Shown piece after piece: positions 27,311 through 52,697 of a stretch of 64,000 bases of DNA. Origin of the DNA: Amoebidium appalachense (taxonomy: Eukaryota; Ichthyosporea); contig CAVNZM010000008.1 in the NCBI GenBank assembly GCA_963693365.1, positions 8,680,001 through 8,744,000 on the forward strand. Direction: 5' to 3'. A model generated the notes under the pieces. It saw only the letters and a program-made list of their open reading frames with translations. It had not been told where the DNA came from and did not search any database. The position numbers and the translations under genes were made by a program. Numbering within the stretch: the stretch's first letter is position 1; the number at the start of each line of letters is the position of its first letter.

Positions 27311-29656
27311 AACACGTGACACTGTGGGCATTACAAGTCTGCGCGCGGTGTTATTATTATTCAACGGCCATCACTATGCTGTGATCATTAGAAATACTTG
27401 CAAATTTTTTATAAAACTACAGAATAAAAAAAGGTAGTTATATCGCGATCGCCCGGTTCGGGCCAATTTGAAATTTACGAACTCGAGTGCTGCCACAGTG
27501 ACTAATATTGGTTTACATTTTTTTCTTTTGGTTTACAATTATTGGTTATATAGTAAGTGACAACTGACGAGCCGCTTCACTCAGGCACCTTCAAGTTTCC
27601 TCAACTCCTAACTATTGTAGTGATGGTTTATCTATTCGCTATGCACTATGCTCAAGAGCCAAGATCAATATCTGTCAGTCTGTGCTTATCTGCGACCCGT
27701 GTCTACAAATAAGGAGTGTAAGGAGCTAAAGGCCGAATTGTCCCCAATGGCCCCATTCCAGCACATCCGGGTCAAGCCGTTTGTTCAGCATATAAATCAT
27801 GATATGAACTGCAATCTTCTTCCTAAAGCTTTATTAAAATTATTACCTTCTGTATTTCCTTTTTTTTAACCTTTTATTTTTCTTTTTTGTTGTATTATGG
27901 GGCATCTGTACCTTGCTGCCGGCAAAACGATGGTGGGCAGTTGATGCGCAGCACGCCAATCATATAGCTAGAATTGCCTCTGACCCGACCCGGCCCGAAA
28001 AGCTAAAAGAAACCCCATGTATTGCATAGCTATGCCTGAGCTACGGTAGTATCGGCATATCAAAACCGACCTGATCATGAGGGGAAACGCTTCAAACAAA
28101 TGAATGATGCATATGCATGACTCCCTGCAGCTGAGTCAGTATGTATGTACCGATTCGGTCATACTCGTGCGCAAACATGAACATTTTTTAGTGATGTTGT
28201 ATGGTTTCCTCCCGTGTTTCCAAAGCCAAGAAATGTCTACATAAAGTGGTATCGAGTCAACCACCTGTCTGTCATAGGAGTCACCCACCTCTAATCTCTT
28301 CAAAGTTTTTGTTCGTCCTTTATGTGAATATGGTTTGCCCCTTTTAGCCTTAGCCCCTGCCGTCGTATATCCGGAAGCCCTGAAACCTTTAATTTCTTTT
28401 CAGTATAAAGAGTTGTATCTTTGCACTCACACAAACCACACATCGCATGCTCACAGTCGCACTTCGCTTTTTCTTTCACATCGAACGCCTACAACGCAGA
28501 GCACCCAATCACCCACTGTTCCGTCGCCACTTCTCACTCCCCCGCCCCCCTGACCTCCACCTTTCCCCAATCCCTCCAAAATCTCTCTGCTTCGTGCCTT
28601 TAAGACTTACTGCACTACAGTCCCTCCCCATCCCAACGTGACACGACACTCCCCTCCTACACACACGCATGGACCGCTTTTTACACGCACAACACAAAAC
28701 ACGCATCTCCACCACATTTAACGCAAGCACCTGCATACACAAACCGTTAGTGCAATTATGTTTGCTCCACAGGCCACGAAAAACGGTCTGTAGCCAATAG
28801 TATCGTGGGTTTCCCTAGTGGTTTACTAGCACAGTGGTCTCTTCATTGGCGTGGTAATCGGTTCCTGATGTTTCCTAGACGGTGGTGCCCTAGTGGGTCA
28901 CACCCTTGGTGCCGTAGCTGTGTGGGCCGGTGTGTTGTGTTCCCCTTTGTTCCGTTAGCCACCCTGGCCTCCGTTTCTTCCACACTCCTCACGCACCTAT
29001 CCACTTCTCGTCACCCTCGCTCACGTCACACACATAATACAACCACCCTCCCAACCAGCCAACCTGGTTAATGAGCTCCTTTTCTTTCTTCCTTTCTTTC
29101 TTTCTCTCTTCCTTTTCTTTTTTTTTTCTTTATCTTTTTTTTTTTTTTTTTTTTTTTTGAGTTGTCATAGATACTGTGTCTGTAAGGTGTGTGGCTTTAG
29201 CGGCCGTGGCCGTGTAGTACGTACCATTAATAAGGGGTGGCTCTCGTCTGTATTATGATGTGCCCCATATGCATGATATATGTACATGAGAGGGCACATG
29301 TTGTGTTTCCGGATTGGCTGGAGGGAGCGGCCAATAAAGTGCAATTGCCGGATGTGTGTGCATCGAAGAGATAGGAATTGTTCAAGAGCCGCACGTGCCC
29401 GTGTACATACATACAGTTCGTACATACGTGGGTATGTGTGTTCTATATCTGTGGCACCATGCATCATGGGGCAAGGAGCCGGGGGGGGGGGATTTCTGAA
29501 GTCAATGGCGGCGACAAATCTAGATTCTGGCTTGAATTTATTTACTTATATCCTCTATCTAACGAATACCAAATTGCCATGATAACCATGTGGAGCCAGG
29601 AGCCAAGCTGTCTTGAGTTCAGATCTTGATGAGCTCTGTCTCTCCCGGGCCCGCTC

Positions 29657-29691
<35 letters not shown>

Positions 29692-29696
29692 ACGCG

Positions 29697-29729
<33 letters not shown>

Positions 29730-31181
29730 GGCACATACACACAGCCTGAAGCAAGGCTTGCAAAACGGGGGGCCGGAGAGGTGTGTGTGTGTGGGGGGGG
29801 GGGGGGGGGGGGGGGGGAGGGGGGGGGGGGAGTTCGGGCCCGGAGTCCAGTGGGAAAGCCGGGTAATACGTGGGCACGTGTGTAACAGTTGCGTATGTGC
29901 ACACACGTGTGCGCATGCCCTTGCACGTGCGTAGGTATGTGTATGGATTGATGTGTGTGCATGCCACACGGTAGGCACACACGCGAGCACTAGAGTTCGT
30001 GTGCCGCTGTGTGTGTGTACACTGTGTGTGTGTGCATGTGTGCGTGTGTGTGTCTGTGTATGTGTGTATGTCACGGTGTGTGTGTGTGCAAGGAGATGTG
30101 CGCAGGAGGGTGGGGGGAGGAAGAAGGGGGGGGGGGGGGGGGGGGGGGGACGGATGTGTGCGGTGACTCTGTTCCCTAATTAGTTTATTGAAGCACCCTG
30201 GAGAATAAGGTCCAAGAGGGAAATTCAGGGACTTGCGGTATTATAATATTATTTCTCAACACCTGGTTGCAAAACTGTACTGCTGTGTCTTACCTTTTTC
30301 ACAGCTCTTTCCCTTTCTATTTTCTTTTTTCTTTTTCTATTTTTTTTCCCCTTTTCTTTTTTGTCATCTCATTTTTTTGAAGGTGTTTATTTTTTTGTCC
30401 TCCCAGAAGTACACGATGTTACACAAAAAGTAAAAGAAAAACATGGGTACGAACACAACAATATTCTCCCCCACCTTTTTTTATGTTTTTAGGGGAGGCA
30501 CGTTCAGCAAGACTAGATAGATGTGGCCCGGGGAGGCCCTTTAAATGGGGTTCATTGCTGGACCAGCAGCAGTGTTTTCAAAACAGACATCATGAAAAAC
30601 CGGTAAAATTTGGTTGATTTTTGAACAAAAGAAAGAGAGAAAAGAATTTCAGATTTTCCTATCCCGAGGCTCTATAATTGACCAAGATATCAAGGGGATT
30701 ACATACGTGCGGTAACAATCTTAAATCTGATGAGACATATAACACTAGTTCTCTGGATGGCATAATAATCTAGTATGGAATTTTGGATTATAACCAAAGG
30801 CAAATTGAAAACGTTATCATTGCTTGTTTTTTAAACCCCCCCTCCCCCCCCCCCCCCCCCCCCCCCCCCCGCAAAAAAAACAAACAAACAAAAAAAAAAC
30901 AAAAAAAAAAAAAAACACACACACACACACCATTCTGATAGAGACCGGTTCAAAGCTTTCCACCACCACATGGTGTGATAAAGGCAGATTCCAATCCACA
31001 CTAAGACCGATAGTTCCAACATTCGCATATCCCCTCATACCCCCATCAACGGCTCATCGCAAAAGAAAATAGTTATAAAAAAAAAGGACCAGTGGAAATC
31101 ATAATCCCATTTGACCCAGTGAAATTTTTAGGGCCAGAGCAAAATCTTACTTAAGTGGTGGTGCTCTCTCGTCCAATCAGC
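27311..31181. other. Intergenic, no gene recognised
   Basis: Mixed sequence with a pyrimidine-rich stretch at 28430-28680, (TTTC)n and T runs at 29085-29158, CA/GT and C/G homopolymers at 29659-30150, T/C-rich DNA at 30290-30400, and C and A runs at 30836-30916. ORFs such as 27648-27869, 28335-28553 and 28805-29071 begin with ATG or near-cognate codons but show no domain, splice or repeat support. Confidence 0.4.
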
Positions 31182-39787
<8,606 letters not shown>

Positions 39788-40086
39788 TTCCCTCTATCCA
39801 CTTGTCCAGAGGAATGAAGGGATCTTTCCAGAATACAAAAAGAAGATCGCAGGTCCCTTGCTGCGTTGCAGATCTGGAAATTTATTAAATGTATTAGAAT
39901 TCAATAGTGATGGGCAAGTGTCATGGCCAGCAAACATAAATATGATGTGCGTGTGTGCGTGCGTGTGTGCGTGTGTGCGTGTGTGCGCGTGCGCGTGCGT
40001 GTGTGCTTGTGCGCATGCGTGTGTGTGTGGGTGGGTGTGTGTGTTTGTGTGTGGTGGTGGTGGGGCAGGGGGGGGGGGGGGGGGGG

Positions 40087-40124
<38 letters not shown>

Positions 40125-40955
40125 CGGGAGAACGTGGGGGCGAGGAGGAAGAGAAGGAAAGGGGGGATACTTTTTCCTTTAAAAGGACCGGGGTAGGAGA
40201 GTCTCGGCAAGCACCGTGTCAAGCAGAAACCAACACAGTCAAGCATGCTTTTGAGAGCCTTAGCGACCACAATACCAGACTATGGTGAGAGAAAACAGTT
40301 TTATTGCCCCTTCAAGAGTATCATGTACCTCTTCGCCATACTGAATCCAGAACTATCATATTCTTATAATGAATGCCCGTCTTGCATCAAGCACAGGTGC
40401 GCACACACGTGTGTATGATATAACTTAATGGGGAGCTGCATTGGAAATTGCATACCTGGAGGTCACTCACTCTTTCAGAATTCGAAGCAACGATCCCTCT
40501 AGTAACTATATTCCTATGCTCTCTGGCTATTTTTTATCCTGATTCCGGTTTTTCTGAATCATCGTTAACATCACTCGAAACAAGAAACGATTCGAATTAC
40601 TGCGAAACTGGGAAGTTTTAGTAGGACACAGACCGAAAAGTGACGAAGTGGATCTGGCGGCACAGAAATATGTTGGTAGAGTAGTCTCGCGCCACACAGA
40701 ACGGATTCCGATTGGTTGTTGCGGCCACTAATGCAATCTGACCAATAGCACGGCGTCAATGCTTTGCTGATGAGGCGGGCAAATATTGCGGAAATATTCG
40801 AAAAATAGATCGATCGTAATAATTCCGCTTTAGCAACTGCGTATCAATACTATACATATTTCAAGGTATTTTTGTAAATACAATATGCACAATATTGCTG
40901 CTGTAAGAGGTTTTGGATCTTTTTAGCAGGACAAATAGGGCTTGCAATTTTGTGG
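39788..40955. other. Upstream region of CNBD/carrier-like gene
   Basis: Next to the gene start are GT/G-rich repeats (39947-40125). Further up, a CCGATTGGTTG word near 40707 and GACCAATAG near 40739 form two inverted CCAAT-type boxes in non-repetitive DNA, a possible promoter about 0.9 kb from the ATG. An unassigned open stretch at 40200-40270 could be a 5' UTR exon. TSS position is unknown. Confidence 0.3.
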
Positions 40956-46193
<5,238 letters not shown>

Positions 46194-46565
46194 CAGCTTG
46201 TTGAACTCATTTCCACTTGTGACAAGTTTCCTCATGTTCTCCCTTAGCTGATTCGTAGTGTCTGGATAATACACCACAGGACAAACGGGTTGCTCCCTTG
46301 CATGGCGCTCCAAACGTTCGGTTATCCATGCCTGACATTCGCTACTGCCCCACGCTGGGTATACAGAACCAGAGTGCACAATCTGACATACAGGCCTGAT
46401 TTGCTCCCCTGCAGCAATCTCAATTTCCTGTTCACTCTGGTCACCACTTATTTGTGGCGGTGATTGCGTTTGCGAGAGCAGAAATTGTGCGCTTAGTACT
46501 AGCAGAAGTAAAGCCCACCACCACAACGTAAGTGGGGTAAGGGCAGCGTGTCTGACCCTGCCCAT
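46194..46565 (-). CDS. First exon of a membrane-anchored or secreted protein, partial
   Basis: The ATG at 46565 opens 124 codons ending at a strong donor (CTG|GTAAGT). A short basic start (MGRVRH) is followed by a hydrophobic segment (LWWWALLLLVLSAQFLL, about residues 14-30), a Gln/Ser/Pro stem and a Cys-containing domain. That layout suits a type II membrane protein or a signal peptide. The family is not recognised. The next plausible acceptor on this strand leads into the transposase-derived ORF in a phase off by one base. The two are therefore either separate genes, joined through an unseen exon, or affected by a homopolymer error (T5 and C6 at 45333-45348). Confidence 0.5.
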
Positions 46566-46819
46566 TTTCAAAGGATGAGAAACACGTAGCTGCAGCTGCA
46601 ATGAGAAGAAAAAGGCCGCAGCCACTGCCACACTACACGCCGCAGTGTATTGTATAGTAGCAGGTATCACGTGGTACTGCAACGACTTTCTGCATTGAAA
46701 TTAGCGAGCCTACCCAAGAATGATTGTGCTAAAATTTTTCGGGTTTGCCGTTTACATACCGTCACACCATACTGAGTCGGCACACGCGAGGCGCCCGCCG
46801 GCCGGGCCATGCGGGGCGA

Positions 46820-46843
46820 TTTGGCGCCAAAGTTTGCGCAAAC
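46820..46843. promoter_or_regulatory. Two abutting palindromes, the first E2F-like
   Basis: TTTGGCGCCAAA (46820-46831) is directly followed by GTTTGCGCAAAC (46832-46843). The first equals the palindromic E2F/DP consensus. The second has the same layout with a TGCGCA core. They lie about 255 bp upstream of the ATG at 46565, in a locally GC-rich stretch. Confidence 0.6.
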
Positions 46844-46859
46844 TATGTAAACCATAGGT

Positions 46860-47033
46860 GCACTGAATTCAAGTTGCACTGAATTGAATTTACATGAGCA
46901 CTGGCGACACCGACGAGCTTTTGCACTGAATTCGATGCACTGAATCATCATGTGCCGGCCCGGGTTCGCGCCCCCCGCCCGCGCCGGTCGGTTTCAGTGC
47001 CCGGAAAGCGATTCAGTGCACCCAATTCAGTGC
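46860..47033. promoter_or_regulatory. Cluster of six GCACTGAAT motifs
   Basis: Exact GCACTGAAT occurs at 46860, 46876, 46923 and 46937 on the plus strand, and as ATTCAGTGC at 47011 and 47025. A one-mismatch copy lies at 46992. The two orientations face each other across a GC-rich 50-bp core. Together with the adjacent palindromes this looks like a promoter, an insulator or a replication-related element. Confidence 0.6.
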
Positions 47034-47790
47034 ATCATACCCCCCACCCCAGGACATGCAGTACAACCCTGGAATTTTAGACTACAGAATGTTTTCAAAC
47101 ATTTCAAACCCTGGTGATTGACTTTCTGGCACATTTTTCCACACACACGTGATGTCAGTGACGTGTTCAGGAAAGCAGTGTTCACCGTGCTTGCAGATGC
47201 GTGCCTTCTACATACACACTCAGTCAGTTCTTGATTATCATTATGTACACACACTCAACCCAGCCACACAATCACAATCCATCACAATGTGTACAACACA
47301 CGCATTCACATAAATCTCCTTACCCACAATTAATCACACACACATGGGCCATCGGGGCAAAGGCACATCCTTAACCGGTATATCCACACCTTCACGCACC
47401 GCAAAATGCACACTCAGAACAAAATAAGCACCTTACGTATTATACGCCAGTACACCGCGTGCCACGCCACCACTCACATAGCTACACAATGCACACGGAC
47501 ATGCATGCGCGCCAGCACACGCAAAACCCAGACACACAACCAGGCACACACGTACGCGTGCGCACCGCTCCACCTCACCACATAGTTTTTTCCTGTTGCT
47601 CCTCCGACTCTCACCCATTTCTCATGGATTCTGTTCACAGAGAGTTCATCATCATCTATTTTCACTCTAGCAAGTGGAAACACACAGAAATCAAAGCTCG
47701 AAGTCCTCTCTCACTTTGAACCTCTTGCTGCCGGTTGCCAAGATCCGAACGACAACACTTGTTCTCCTGTGCGGGTGCGAGCTTTCTCAG
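47034..47790. other. Intergenic, no gene recognised
   Basis: CA-rich DNA with scattered CACAC words and no supported exon on either strand. Confidence 0.4.
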
Positions 47791-47982
47791 ACATACCTGT
47801 ATGCCATGCTTGTATGCACGATTGTGTGTGTTTTTTATTGCATGTGTGCGACGGTGCTCTCGACGAGCTCTCTCAACACACTGTCAGATGCTTATCAAAT
47901 TATTAAGCCATTCGTAACCGTTCTCCAACCTCCAGCCCTTGAGGGCATCATCATCAGTCTAACAGCTGAAAAGCTACCGTAA
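47791..47982 (+). CDS. Possible last exon of an unknown gene
   Basis: After a pyrimidine-rich acceptor (GCTTTCTCAG) an open frame of 63 codons ends at TAA. It starts with a hydrophobic Cys-rich stretch (TYLYAMLVCTIVCVFYCMC) and ends with a more polar tail (SLNTLSDAYQIIKPF). It resembles a C-terminal membrane exon, but no upstream exon was found. Confidence 0.2.
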   Translation, partial: TYLYAMLVCTIVCVFYCMCATVLSTSSLNTLSDAYQIIKPFVTVLQPPALEGIIISLTAEKLP

Positions 47983-48483
47983 AGGCTTTGTGTGTGGTGA
48001 TCACCCGCACTGCCAATGATCACTGCCGAAGGGTAGGTATCTGTGTGTGTGTGTGTGTGTGTGCGTGTGTGCTTGTGCGTGTGTGCGTGTTTGTGCTGAA
48101 AGTTTTGCTAGCTGGACTTGCCTAAAACACGTGCTTTGGACGCGTAAAGCGTGTAAACTGGTGTGTTGAATGCTCGTTCTCGTATAAATAAACATTCAAT
48201 ACAAGCGGTTTTTGATAAAGAAAAGGGGTCACTCCTGACAACAAGTGTGCTTGCGGAAGGCATGTGCAGGTCGAATGTACGTAGGCCGTTCACAAATTTT
48301 CGTCACCGAATTCGCTACCGACCGCGTGGGAAAACGCGAGAATGGTCGACGGCACACAGCTACAAGTGCAGGCAGACTAACTTGCAACAATATCACGGTA
48401 CACCACAAGTGGATATCTGCTCCGGGTGACTCCGCAGGGGGCGCGGCACTCTTACCGAGAGACTCACCTAGTGAGAGCTGACA

Positions 48484-48604
48484 CAGCATGCGCAGCTGCT
48501 CGGAGCCTCGTAAATGGTTTGATTGAAATAGTCATACTCTGTGTCAGCATGCGCAGCTGCTCGGAGCCTCGTACACGGTGTTTGATTGAAATAGTCATAC
48601 TCTG
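48484..48604 (+). repeat. 61-bp tandem duplication
   Basis: CAGCATGCGCAGCTGCTCGG begins each unit (48484 and 48545), and both run through GATTGAAATAGTCATACTCT. A few substitutions separate them. Confidence 0.9.
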
Positions 48605-49559
48605 AAAACTATCTCTGAGATAATTATGTATGTGGCTGGGTTAGTCAATCGATGATCACCTTAGTAGATTAGGTGCATGTAAGCAGATCAAGCTGTGCAA
48701 CTTCAACATGTGTTTATTCTTTTGTACCTTTGCATATTTTAATGTTATGGGTGGCTTTGATGCACGAGAGAGCTAGAGATTTTTTTATTTTATTCCGTTT
48801 TGTTCCCGGAGGGACCCCTTGGGGCCCTCATGGGGAACTACCGTCTTCCACCCAGCACCGACAGTACTCGGCTAGGGTGCTACGGTATTGTTAGCTAAGT
48901 TAACACACCCTTAACAACCCTGACTTTTTGCACACACTTTGCCTAGGGTATTCACCCCTGCCACACCGGTGGGTAGAGAGCTAGAGGGGGGGGGGGGGGG
49001 GGGGGGAGGGGGGGGAAGAAAGAGAGAAGCTCGTGAAGACAGAGAGGCAGACAGGAGAGCGAGAGAGAAAGTGAGAGATAGAGAGATAGGGGTAGAGAAA
49101 AGAAGGGCACGGTGGGCCCGGAGAGGGGGGAGGGGGGGGGGGGGGAGGGGGGAAGGGAGAGACTCTCACCGAGCTCGGAGAGAGCCTCTCCGATGGAGGG
49201 CTATCTCGGCGACTATCTCGTTGTGTCTCTGGCAACTGTAGTATATATCCATTCTTGGATTTTGGGCAATCCATCATAAAAAGAGAGAGAGAGAGAGAAA
49301 TCAGAAAAAGTGTCTGTGTGTGTGTGTGATCAATTATTCGTGAGTGTGGACGGGGTGTGTGTGTGTGCGTGTGCGTGTGTGTGTGTGTGTGCGTGTCCGT
49401 GTGTGTGGGTGTGAGTGTGTGCGCTCTTGTGTGGTGTGACTGTGTATGTGTCACAGTTGTGTGCATGCGTGTGTGTGGTTCGTGTATGTGTGCGTGTGTG
49501 TATGTGGGGTGTTTGTGCACGTGTGTGGCGTGGTGTGCCTGTGTGTCAGTGCGTGTATG

Positions 49560-49602
<43 letters not shown>

Positions 49603-49815
49603 CGCGTGCGCACACGTGCGTGCGTGCGTGCTTGCGTGCGTGCGTGCGTGTGTGCGTGTGTGCGTGCGTGCGTGTGTTTGTGTGTTTTTGTGTTTGCGTG
49701 GGAGTAAGGCTTGCGCTTAGGGCTCCTTCACAGCAAAAGACAGCACAAGTGGTAGCATGTGTATGTACATGTACAGTCACGACTGGTTTGGAACAACCCC
49801 TAGTTTTCCTCCCTG
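48605..49815. other. Intergenic with simple repeats, no gene recognised
   Basis: G runs with A interruptions (48987-49160), (GA)n near 49280 and GT/GC-rich DNA at 49350-49690. Non-repetitive parts show no supported exon. Confidence 0.5.
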
Positions 49816-50206
49816 GGGGTTGTTCCTTCTAAAGGTAGTTCGTCCGTAGTCTGTATAATGAATGATTGCGCAAACATAGTGATTGTGCAATCAATCCGGA
49901 CGTCATCCCCTTCAGGGCCTAAACCACTGGGATTAGTTCCCTTAAAAAGAGCCTTAGGCTTCTTGTTTTTCTTCGACTTGCCATTTTGCAACCTAAGGGA
50001 CGCCCAAAGTGTGAGTCGAAAAAAGAAAAAAGGAAAAAAAGGAACACCGTACGTTTGGTAGCGAAACTCTGTTGTCTGTTGGCCGACACGTGTGTGCTGA
50101 ATCAATTTGATGGCATTGACTGCAACAAGTTAGTGTCTTACGAAGTGGCGAATAGCGCACCCATTAGACATGTTTTACCATAACATATTTTGTTTCGAAT
50201 AACATA

Positions 50207-50419
50207 ATAAGTATATCTCAATATACTTTCGAGATATACTTATCATATTCTCTTTGATGCAGTCGATTTTACCGTACCACCCGTACCACTTTTTGTTTAG
50301 TAGTGATAGGTATATCGCAGGACCGCACGAACAGCCGACCCGACCGATCGATGCGTTCGCGTATAATCAAGTTCGATCTTACCAAAAGATATACTATACT
50401 ACCGTCGAATATCTTTTGG
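50207..50419 (+). repeat. Two hairpins in AT-rich DNA
   Basis: ATAAGTATATCTC (50207-50219) pairs exactly with GAGATATACTTAT (50231-50243). CCAAAAGATAT (50382-50392) pairs with ATATCTTTTGG (50409-50419). Both lie just beyond the 3' end of LINE copy 2. Confidence 0.7.
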
Positions 50420-50457
50420 CCCTTTCATATGAAGATATTCGAAAGTATATCGATTTG

Positions 50458-50753
50458 GGGACAGGGTTTACGCTGTTTACTCGAGGCAAAGAGAGGCCAG
50501 TCTCAGGTATGGGGGGTTTTTGCTCGGAATATCCCCTCAGCGGTATATCATGATCACGTACATAGATGTCGGGTGATGACTATATATCAGGGTTTACTTT
50601 CTCTACGGGACACCATAAAGACTAAGAAAAATCAATTAGTTGGGGTTCCCCGTTTTTTATTTTTATTTTATTTTTTATTTTTATTTTTATTTATTTGGGG
50701 GGGGGGGGGGGGGGGGGGGGCTCCCCTGGGACACTCGGTATCAGCTGGTTGTG

Positions 50754-50826
<73 letters not shown>

Positions 50827-52140
50827 CGCTAGAATTTTGTAATGATGTGTTTCTCAAGCCAATCAATACATCTAATAAACAGGTCGTAGTTACGCGTGTT
50901 TAGTATAAAATCAAGGATGTTGTAATTTACAGGTACTACTATCTTTCTGGGTGTCTGTTGTGAATGTGACGTGTGTGTGCTGCGGTATTATGTGGTCTAT
51001 CAAACTACATTTGGCGATACATGACCGTTTAAACTGGTGTGTGTGTGTGTTGTTTGGGCATGCAAACGATGCCACCTTATACTTATTAGATCTCCACCGT
51101 ATAGCACGTGTACAGTAAAAGCGTGGTAATTGATCAATAATACCATCAGCTAGAGAAAGACCAGTTCTACAGGAAGGTAATATGTATTTAGGTGTTATAC
51201 ATTTGCGAGTGCCATATTTGGCAATATGGTTAAGCTTAGGCGGTCATTATATATAAAACGAGACATAAGGCTTAGTTTTTCAAGGTGTCTGCTTTCATCG
51301 GGTCTAGTGTCGTGTGGTATCTTTTTCCATTTGTTATATTGCGTGATTATCTTGTGATTGTGTGCATGTTTAATAAGTAAGTGGCAGTCCAAAGTCACAC
51401 GCACACTCTTGCGGGGTTTATTTGTATTTGTGCCCGGGGGAGAAGGAGAGAGAGAGGGAAGGAAAGAGGGGACAGGTGAGGAGGGGACAGGTCGGATAGA
51501 GAAGAGAGGGTGGGAGGGCAAATACCTCTTTAAGCGGCTTATGTGCTTATTGAATTTCAGCGCGAGATGGGATACTCTAGCAGCTATTGGGACCAGACCA
51601 TATATCGAGAGCTCTACAGGCCCAGGTTTTACAACAGTTGTTAGATAGAAAGGAGGCAACTTCTGCTTCAAGGAAATTTGCCAAGGGTTTAAGCGCTCTA
51701 GTTCCCTCTTTCTTGATCCAAGCGGCGAGAAAGGGTAAACCATATTCACATGCCGGGAAGACAAAAGTGCGCATAAATGTATGTCTAATAGTAGGATGGA
51801 GGGGTGTGTCTTTAAAAATATTAGCCGAGAAGAAAGCTAACCGCTTACGAGCCAACTCTACCCTCTTTTCGACCATATGGGAAAACATAACACCAACAGA
51901 ATTAACCGGAACACCAAATGCAAGATATTTGTATTCTGGAACTATAGGTACAGGTTTAGATGACAATGTAAATGTGTGTAAATTGTTAGCTATATCAGGT
52001 ACAAGAACACCACACTTGTCTATGTTAATGGTCATAAGGTTTGCTTTGCACCGATTTCGAATATCTCTTTCGCGATTTTACCAGATTAGGCAGGTCGGCG
52101 ATATCCTTATTATATTCGAAACAAATTGTGTTATGGTAAA
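50458..52140 (-). mobile_element. Non-LTR retrotransposon (LINE), copy 2
   Basis: The longest copy of the family. On the minus strand it starts just upstream of the RT active-site region, passes through the RT thumb and C-terminal region (to about 51195), then the 3' region with (CA)n (50752-50821), a C/A-rich block, GGGGAACCCCAACTAATTGA and the distal tail. The ORF has frame changes and stops, so the copy is inactive. Poly-A and poly-G blocks lie immediately upstream (52159-52278). Confidence 0.8.
51577..52035 (-). pseudogene. LINE reverse transcriptase, C-terminal half
   Basis: The frame reads through INIDKCGV (the RT motif after the active site, where LINEs have a conserved Asn and Lys), EYKYLAFGVPV (the YLG-type motif) and RHTFMRTFVFPACEYGLPFL (the thumb helix, typically ending in YG). 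Just upstream, in another frame, FEYNKDIADLPNLV looks like a decayed ADD active-site segment, so a frameshift separates the two. The 51577 end reflects a frame change; homology with copy 1 continues downstream. Confidence 0.75.
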
Positions 52141-52158
52141 ACACGTCTATTGACGTTA

Positions 52159-52159
52159 C

Positions 52160-52202
<43 letters not shown>

Positions 52203-52227
52203 AAAAAGCCAGGATCGAACCAGGGTC

Positions 52228-52235
<8 letters not shown>
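52159..52235 (-). other. A homopolymer with tRNA-B-box-like sequence
   Basis: An A run of about 42 bases (52159-52200) is followed by GGAAAAAGCCAGGATCGAAC. On the minus strand this gives GGTTCGATCC, a match to a Pol III B box, then TTTTTCC. A proper T-arm cannot be folded and no A box is visible, so at most it is a SINE or tRNA-derived relic. Confidence 0.3.
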
Positions 52236-52280
<45 letters not shown>

Positions 52281-52697
52281 GTTCCTTCTAAGGGTAGTTC
52301 GTCCATAGGGGTGTTCCTTCCCAGTCGTGACTGTTGTCGATGGGTGGATCCTATTCGAGAGTCTTGATAAGGATCGCAATCGCATCCAATCTAAAGTAAT
52401 CGTTGGTAAAAGAGATTTCGAGCCCTGGCTACCCTGCACTCACACGTGCCGCACTTCATGAATTCAAGTAAACGTAAAACGTAAAAAAAAAAACCCACTA
52501 ATAAGTGCTGGGAAGAGAATATACACCTCAAGACGGTATTTTTGGGGTAAAAGAACTATAAATCCCCTCTATACCGATGTTCGGCTAGTGGATTACTAAG
52601 CAGCCTCACACACAGGCAAGAGCTCAAATCCCTTTTTCTTGGTTCAGTTCCTCCATTATCTTGAATTCCCTTGTTTCTTCGTGTTCTTTTTACAAGA

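Larger units (their letters stand above)
49816..52303. repeat. Direct repeats flanking the LINE-containing segment
   Basis: GGTTGTTCCTTCTAARGGTA followed by GTTCGTCC occurs at about 49816-49843 and 52277-52304 with one or two differences. Close to each, but in opposite orientation, is a CAGTCACGACTGG-like word (about 49775 and 52333). At 49795-49831 GGAACAACCCC and GGGGTTGTTCC form a small hairpin. The layout could be terminal repeats of a composite element or a duplication made around the LINE. Confidence 0.55.

Noticed and set aside
52201-52235. tRNA gene
   Set aside because: Only a B-box-like word; the T-arm does not pair and there is no A box or acceptor stem.
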